A program made the translations under genes and the position numbers. The notes below the pieces were generated by a model. It had not been told where the DNA came from. It did not search any database and saw nothing but the letters and a program-made list of their open reading frames with translations. This document shows, piece by piece, positions 7,650-10,314 of a stretch of DNA of 10,314 nucleotides. The stretch covers positions 1 to 10,314 of the forward strand of contig CAJXQV010000023.1 in the NCBI GenBank assembly GCA_913058165.1. The letters run 5' to 3'. This DNA is from an uncultured Chromatiales bacterium. Its GTDB lineage: Bacteria; Pseudomonadota; Gammaproteobacteria; Steroidobacterales; GCA-2729495. The stretch's first letter is position 1. Each line of letters starts with the position of its first letter.

Positions 7650-8023
7650 CCTTCATCCCAGCTCAAAAAGAACTGAGTGACGAAATTGGCACCAATTGAC
7701 ATGATGATTGCCGGGTAGGCGAACACCCATAAAGTAACGCTGTCGAGTATGCTGGTCTTAAGCGATTCGCTGCTCATATCAACGGACTCAAGCGACACTA
7801 GCGCCCCTGTAAAAAATGAAAATGTTACAATCGCCCAGGCTATAAGAAGCTTTCCATAGATCAGTTGTTTCCAGTAGCCGAAGGGAAACCGTTTGTAAAA
7901 AATTAAGATAAAGAGTGGCGGACCCATGCCATAAACGGCGAGTGCTAAGTTAGAAAGCACGATCTTTGATGAGATATCCAATTTGGAGCACCTTGAGCTG
8001 AGATGTGAGGCTGAAAAGTTCAT
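7646..8023 (-). CDS. Small three-helix membrane protein, unknown function
   Basis: I do not recognise this family. The frame gives 125 residues with three clear hydrophobic segments: about 22-43 (VLSNLALAVYGMGPPLFILI), about 54-78 (LIYGKLLIAWAIVTFSFFTG and beyond), and about 93-119 (SVTLWVFAYPAIIMSIGANF and beyond). Arg, Lys and Tyr cluster between the first two. ATG 8023 has only a weak GAAAAGA before it. TTG 7981 has AAGGTG seven bases upstream and would give a 111-residue protein starting MDISSKIVLSNL, a more usual N-terminus for a membrane protein, so the true start is open. Its TGA overlaps the ATG of the SLC13 carrier (ATGA), which points to co-translation and perhaps an accessory subunit. 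It is first in the leftward operon, so the promoter should lie in 8024-8200. Confidence 0.68.
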   Translation of the reverse strand: MNFSASHLSSRCSKLDISSKIVLSNLALAVYGMGPPLFILIFYKRFPFGYWKQLIYGKLLIAWAIVTFSFFTGALVSLESVDMSSESLKTSILDSVTLWVFAYPAIIMSIGANFVTQFFLSWDEG

Positions 8024-8176
8024 TCTTTTCGGCGCATATATTCAACATATCATGAGGCACAGTCGCGGTCACGAAAAGGCTGCAAGAACAATGGAGGGTG
8101 CATTGAGTTATCATTCTCAGCCTTAGTGCCATGCCAAAAAACATCGGAATCCAGTCTGCTAGGCAGTCCTAAGTCA

Positions 8177-8205
8177 TTGTTTTTTATATGCTATACCGCT
8201 ATATT
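8177..8205 (+). promoter_or_regulatory. Predicted sigma70-type promoter of the phosphoesterase operon
   Basis: TTGTTT at 8177-8182 and TATATT at 8200-8205 are separated by exactly 17 bases in an AT-rich tract. The -10 matches five of six consensus bases and the -35 matches the conserved TTG. Transcription would start near 8212 and give a leader of about 230 bases before the ATG at 8443. No experimental support; AT-rich sequence makes chance matches more likely. Confidence 0.45.
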
Positions 8206-8245
8206 AAATACGTATATTGAATGAGATTTTTTTGATTTAAAAGCT

Positions 8246-8315
8246 CCGCCAACCTGCCTCCCGGGCAAGGTGGTGACTCCGTTCGGAGGATGCGGCCGTT
8301 AATGTTTTGCATTAA
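8246..8315 (+). promoter_or_regulatory. Cluster of hairpins in the phosphoesterase leader (possible structured RNA)
   Basis: Three hairpins follow one another. The first pairs 8249-8258 (CCAACCTGCC) with 8264-8273 (GGCAAGGTGG), eight of ten pairs around a five-base loop. The second is CTCCG-TT-CGGAG at 8277-8288. The third is TTAATG-TTTTG-CATTAA at 8299-8315. CCG at 8246-8248 could pair with CGG at 8293-8295 and close the first two into a three-way junction. Local base composition is much richer in G and C than the flanking AT-rich promoter tract. None has a T run, so these are not intrinsic terminators. I cannot assign a known riboswitch class. The arrangement lies downstream of the predicted promoter and so would be in the mRNA leader. 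Confidence 0.35.
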
Positions 8316-8382
8316 TCGCGCAAGAAAATCGGGATTTCATGTAAAGACCTAACACAACTGGAAATGCAGTAAGTTAAAGAAA

Positions 8383-8425
8383 CCGGATCTACTGTCGCAG
8401 TAGGCTAATGCGAGATGTGGTCCGG
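8383..8425 (+). promoter_or_regulatory. Hairpin just upstream of the phosphoesterase ribosome site
   Basis: CCGGATC at 8383-8389 can pair with GGTCCGG at 8419-8425 (one U-G pair). It encloses a smaller perfect hairpin TACTG-TCG-CAGTA at 8390-8402. The outer stem ends six bases before the AGGAG ribosome site at 8431-8435, so folding could influence translation start. This is seen in sequence only; regulation is inference. Confidence 0.35.
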
Positions 8426-8442
8426 CCAAAAGGAGAGTCTGA

Positions 8443-9525
8443 ATGAAGTTGGTCGAAAGACTGGTTGAAGGACCTATAGATGTGATCGGTGATGTGCATG
8501 GCGAGCTGGAGGGCTTGGAAAAACTTTTAGCCAAGCTTGGCTACAATAAAGAAGGCAACCACCCGGCCGGGCGCCATCTGGTGTTTGTGGGTGACCTCGT
8601 GGATCGTGGTCCAGACAGCGTGGGTGTCCTTTCGCGGGTGATGAAGTGGGTTAATAGTGGCATGGCGCAGGCGGTGCTGGGTAATCATGAGCTTAATCTG
8701 CTGCGTGATGATGAAAAACCCGACAACCTGTGGTTTACCGCAACAGATAAACCCAGCAAGTATCCGGCCAACACAGTAAGCGAGGCTGGCCGCGAAGCAG
8801 TGCTGCAGTTTTTAAGAACGCTCCCATTGGTGCTAACCCGGGGTGATCTGCGAATAGTGCATGCTTGCTGGAATAACACTGCCCTCAATGCTTTAGAAGC
8901 GCTGGATGAAGAGAGCTACGCGGATGTGGCTGAGCTTTACAATGCATACGAAGCTCAGGTCGTTAACGATCTTACTGATACCGGCGTCATGACGAAATGT
9001 GCCGCTGAGGAGCAGGAATACGCTGAACGCATCACTGATCCTGACTGGACGCCTGAGTTTTTGGCTGCCAAAGCTGAAGTCGATTTCCGGGGGCAGATGG
9101 GAAACCCGGTTGCTGTGACTACCTCCGGTGAAGAACGCATCACCCGTGAGCCGTTTTGGGCCGGCGGCAAATGGCGCATGGTAGACCGGGTGAAATGGTG
9201 GGAGAACTACACCGATGAAACCCCCGTGATCTTTGGCCACTACTGGCGACGGTTCGGCAAAGCTGCCGATGATCTGCCGGGCTTCGGCCCCGACCTGTTT
9301 GCGGGCATTGACGCGCATCATTGGATGGGTCCGCGCAACAACGTGTACTGCATTGATTTTAGTGCAGGTGCACGGGCGGTGCTGCGGGATAAAGATGGCG
9401 ACCTAAATGCCGGCCGGCTTTCCGCCTTGCGGGTGCCCGAGTACGAGGTCATGCATGACGATGGTGAGCGGATAAAGCTGTTATCACCCGGAGACCAGTC
9501 TTCGTCACGAGGCAGTGTGCACTGA
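8443..9525 (+). CDS. PPP-family metallophosphoesterase (Pnkp/ApaH-phosphatase-like)
   Basis: A 360-residue calcineurin-like phosphoesterase with a complete two-metal site. GDVHG supplies Asp17 and His19, GDLVDRG at 50-56 supplies Asp51, Asp54 and Arg55, GNHE at 80-83 supplies Asn81 and His82, and the later histidines are His140 (IVHACW) and His266 (IFGHYW). The opening IDVIGDVHGELEGLEKLL and VFVGDLVDRGPDSVGVL are very like the phosphatase module of bacterial polynucleotide kinase-phosphatase and like ApaH-type diadenosine tetraphosphatases. The protein is longer than a bare phosphatase module, with extra sequence between about 145 and 260. It could act on nucleotides, RNA ends or phosphoproteins. 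ATG 8443 is backed by AGGAG seven bases upstream. No export signal is present. The HD hydrolase starts 45 bases after its stop with its own strong ribosome site, so the two probably form an operon. Confidence 0.88.
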   Translation: MKLVERLVEGPIDVIGDVHGELEGLEKLLAKLGYNKEGNHPAGRHLVFVGDLVDRGPDSVGVLSRVMKWVNSGMAQAVLGNHELNLLRDDEKPDNLWFTATDKPSKYPANTVSEAGREAVLQFLRTLPLVLTRGDLRIVHACWNNTALNALEALDEESYADVAELYNAYEAQVVNDLTDTGVMTKCAAEEQEYAERITDPDWTPEFLAAKAEVDFRGQMGNPVAVTTSGEERITREPFWAGGKWRMVDRVKWWENYTDETPVIFGHYWRRFGKAADDLPGFGPDLFAGIDAHHWMGPRNNVYCIDFSAGARAVLRDKDGDLNAGRLSALRVPEYEVMHDDGERIKLLSPGDQSSSRGSVH

Positions 9526-9570
9526 CGTGGGTGCACAATTTGGTTTTGAGATTTTTAATAAGGAGCTCTT

Positions 9571-10025
9571 ATGAGTTTATCTAAAGCGGTTGAACTGGCT
9601 GGCCGGTATCATGGGGGTTGAACCCTGAAAGGGCTGAGCAGTTGGAAAAGAATGGCAATCCGTATTTGCTGCATCCGCTGCGAGTGATGTTGTCACTGGA
9701 GACACCGGAGGAACGAATGGCCGGCGTACTTCACGATGTGATTGAAGATACCGATGGTGAGGCGACCGATTTGCGAGCGGCCGGTATTCCGGATGCGGTG
9801 ATTACCGCGGTTGAGTTGCTGACGCGTGATGCTACTAACAAAGACCCGGAATATTACAATGAGTACATCGCTAAGATTGCTTCAAACCCGATCGCTCGGC
9901 GCGTGAAACTGGCCGACCTTAGTGACAATATGAACATTAAGCGGTTGCCTAATGAGTTGACCGTAAAAGATCTGGCTCGGTTGGCTAAGTACCATCGTGT
10001 GTGGCGGAAGCTGTCAGATGGCTAA
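9571..10025 (+). CDS. Small RelA/SpoT-type HD hydrolase, apparent frameshift near codon 16
   Basis: ATG 9571 with AAGGAG five bases upstream opens a frame reading MSLSKAVELAGRYHGG, then TGA at 9619. The rest of the protein continues in the frame starting at 9618 and ends at 10025. One extra G in the GGGGG run at 9613-9617 would join them into a 151-residue protein, so the run has probably lost a base, by mutation or sequencing error. Numbered on the restored protein, the domain matches the ppGpp hydrolase of RSH enzymes: AxxYH at 10-14, NPYLLHP with His35, HDVIEDT with His55-Asp56 and Glu59-Asp60, and KLADLSDNM with Asp116. His35, His55, Asp56 and Asp116 are the expected metal ligands. No synthetase or regulatory domain is present, so it resembles small alarmone hydrolases. 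If the deletion is real, initiation at TTG 9618 would give a 135-residue protein without the first helix. Confidence 0.8.
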
Positions 10026-10107
10026 CTTATCTATGGGCTAGTGTGGCTTAATCCGTGTGGTTCCGGTCTGATTACCATGCTACCTGCGGCTGGAGATGTC
10101 TCGTAGT

Positions 10108-10268
10108 ATGATTGGGCTTATGCAATATTCTCTTAAGTTACTGATCATCTTTGCAAGTGCCGCACTCGCGGCCTGCACGACTACTTCAAAACCGATGAAT
10201 CAAGCGGCCAGTGAACCGCCTTTGCCGCCGATAACCGTGCCAGAAGGTTTTCAGGCCACAGTATTTGC
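10108..10268 (+). CDS. N-terminus of a lipoprotein, possibly sorbosone dehydrogenase-like, cut by adapter
   Basis: Only the first 53 codons are present before adapter begins. The start may be ATG 10108 (GGAG 12 bases upstream), ATG 10096 or ATG 10120; none has an ideal ribosome site. From 10108, Lys10 and a hydrophobic stretch lead to the lipobox LAAC with Cys23, so the product should be an exported lipoprotein. A Thr/Ser/Pro-rich linker follows, then ITVPEGFQATVFA. A 'lPxGFxaxvfA' opening is common at the start of PQQ-type sorbosone/glucose dehydrogenase beta-propellers, which suggests that family weakly. The downstream part would settle it. Confidence 0.6.
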
Positions 10269-10301
10269 CTGTCTCTTATACACATCTGACGCTGCCGACG
10301 A
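10269..10301 (-). other. Nextera Read-1 adapter, reverse complement (artefact)
   Basis: CTGTCTCTTATACACATCT, the Tn5 mosaic end, followed by GACGCTGCCGACGA, is the reverse complement of bases 1-33. It marks the end of a library fragment that was read through. Sequence from 10269 onward is not genome, and the upstream lipoprotein frame must not be extended into it. Confidence 0.98.
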
Positions 10302-10314
10302 TCTACTCTGTGTA
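10302..10314 (-). other. Library i5 index plus start of P5 adapter (artefact)
   Basis: TCTACTCT is the reverse complement of AGAGTAGA, which I recall as Nextera i5 index 504. GTGTA is the start of the reverse complement of the P5 primer that follows the index in these libraries. The position directly after the Read-1 adapter is exactly as expected for read-through. Confidence 0.9.

Larger units (their letters stand above)
8024..8442. other. 419-base gene-free divergent region
   Basis: No convincing gene is present; the one short minus-strand frame here (64 codons) has no ribosome site and no recognisable protein character. The region separates the leftward membrane operon from the rightward phosphoesterase operon, so promoters for both should lie here. 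A rightward promoter, an AT-rich stretch (about 8180-8240) and several hairpins are listed separately. I found no good leftward promoter; a weak pair on the minus strand near 8045-8070 was not kept. Confidence 0.7.

Noticed and set aside
8299..8315. GTTAATG/CATTAA repeat considered as an integron attC-like site
   Set aside because: The arms are too close together and the R/L box arrangement of attC is missing; it is treated as a leader hairpin.

Overview
The window is a 10.3 kb piece of bacterial DNA with sequencing adapter left on both ends. Bases 1-33 and 10269-10301 are the Illumina Nextera (Tn5) Read-1 adapter in opposite orientations. The last 13 bases read as an i5 index followed by the start of P5. 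Real genomic sequence is therefore about 34-10268, and both terminal genes are cut by the library construct, not by biology. Base composition is balanced. A CbpA/CbpM chaperone pair, Tat and lipoprotein signals and a SLC13 carrier with RCK_C domains fit a Gram-negative bacterium, most likely a free-living (perhaps marine) gammaproteobacterium. The lineage is inference from gene content.

Left part (34-3455): a minus-strand, membrane-anchored haloalkane-dehalogenase-like alpha/beta hydrolase, cut at its C-terminus, is divergent from a plus-strand short-chain dehydrogenase that carries a Tat/lipoprotein signal. A luciferase-like (LLM) flavin oxidoreductase follows. The hydrolase keeps the Asp nucleophile but appears to lack the family's catalytic His and acid. 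Together they look like an accessory, partly envelope-located redox/hydrolase cluster with unknown substrate.

Middle (3523-8023): cbpA and cbpM (Hsp40 co-chaperone and its modulator) run rightward and end at a possible terminator. They converge on a three-gene leftward operon: a small three-helix membrane protein, which overlaps by ATGA the start of a SLC13/DASS-type carrier with two RCK_C domains, then an exported DUF547 protein.

Right part (8024-10268): a 419-base gene-free stretch separates divergent units. It holds a good sigma70-like promoter facing right and a hairpin-rich leader. The leader precedes a PPP-family metallophosphoesterase, which resembles the phosphatase module of Pnkp/ApaH-type enzymes, and a small RelA/SpoT-type HD hydrolase. 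The HD gene is interrupted by an apparent one-base deletion in a run of five G. The pair may form a nucleotide or alarmone turnover unit. The last gene is the start of a lipoprotein that may be a sorbosone-dehydrogenase-like protein, cut by the adapter.

No rRNA, tRNA, insertion sequence, CRISPR array or phage gene was seen. The best leads are the apparently inactivated dehalogenase homologue, the Tat-lipoprotein SDR beside it, the phosphoesterase/HD pair with its structured leader, and the frameshift.
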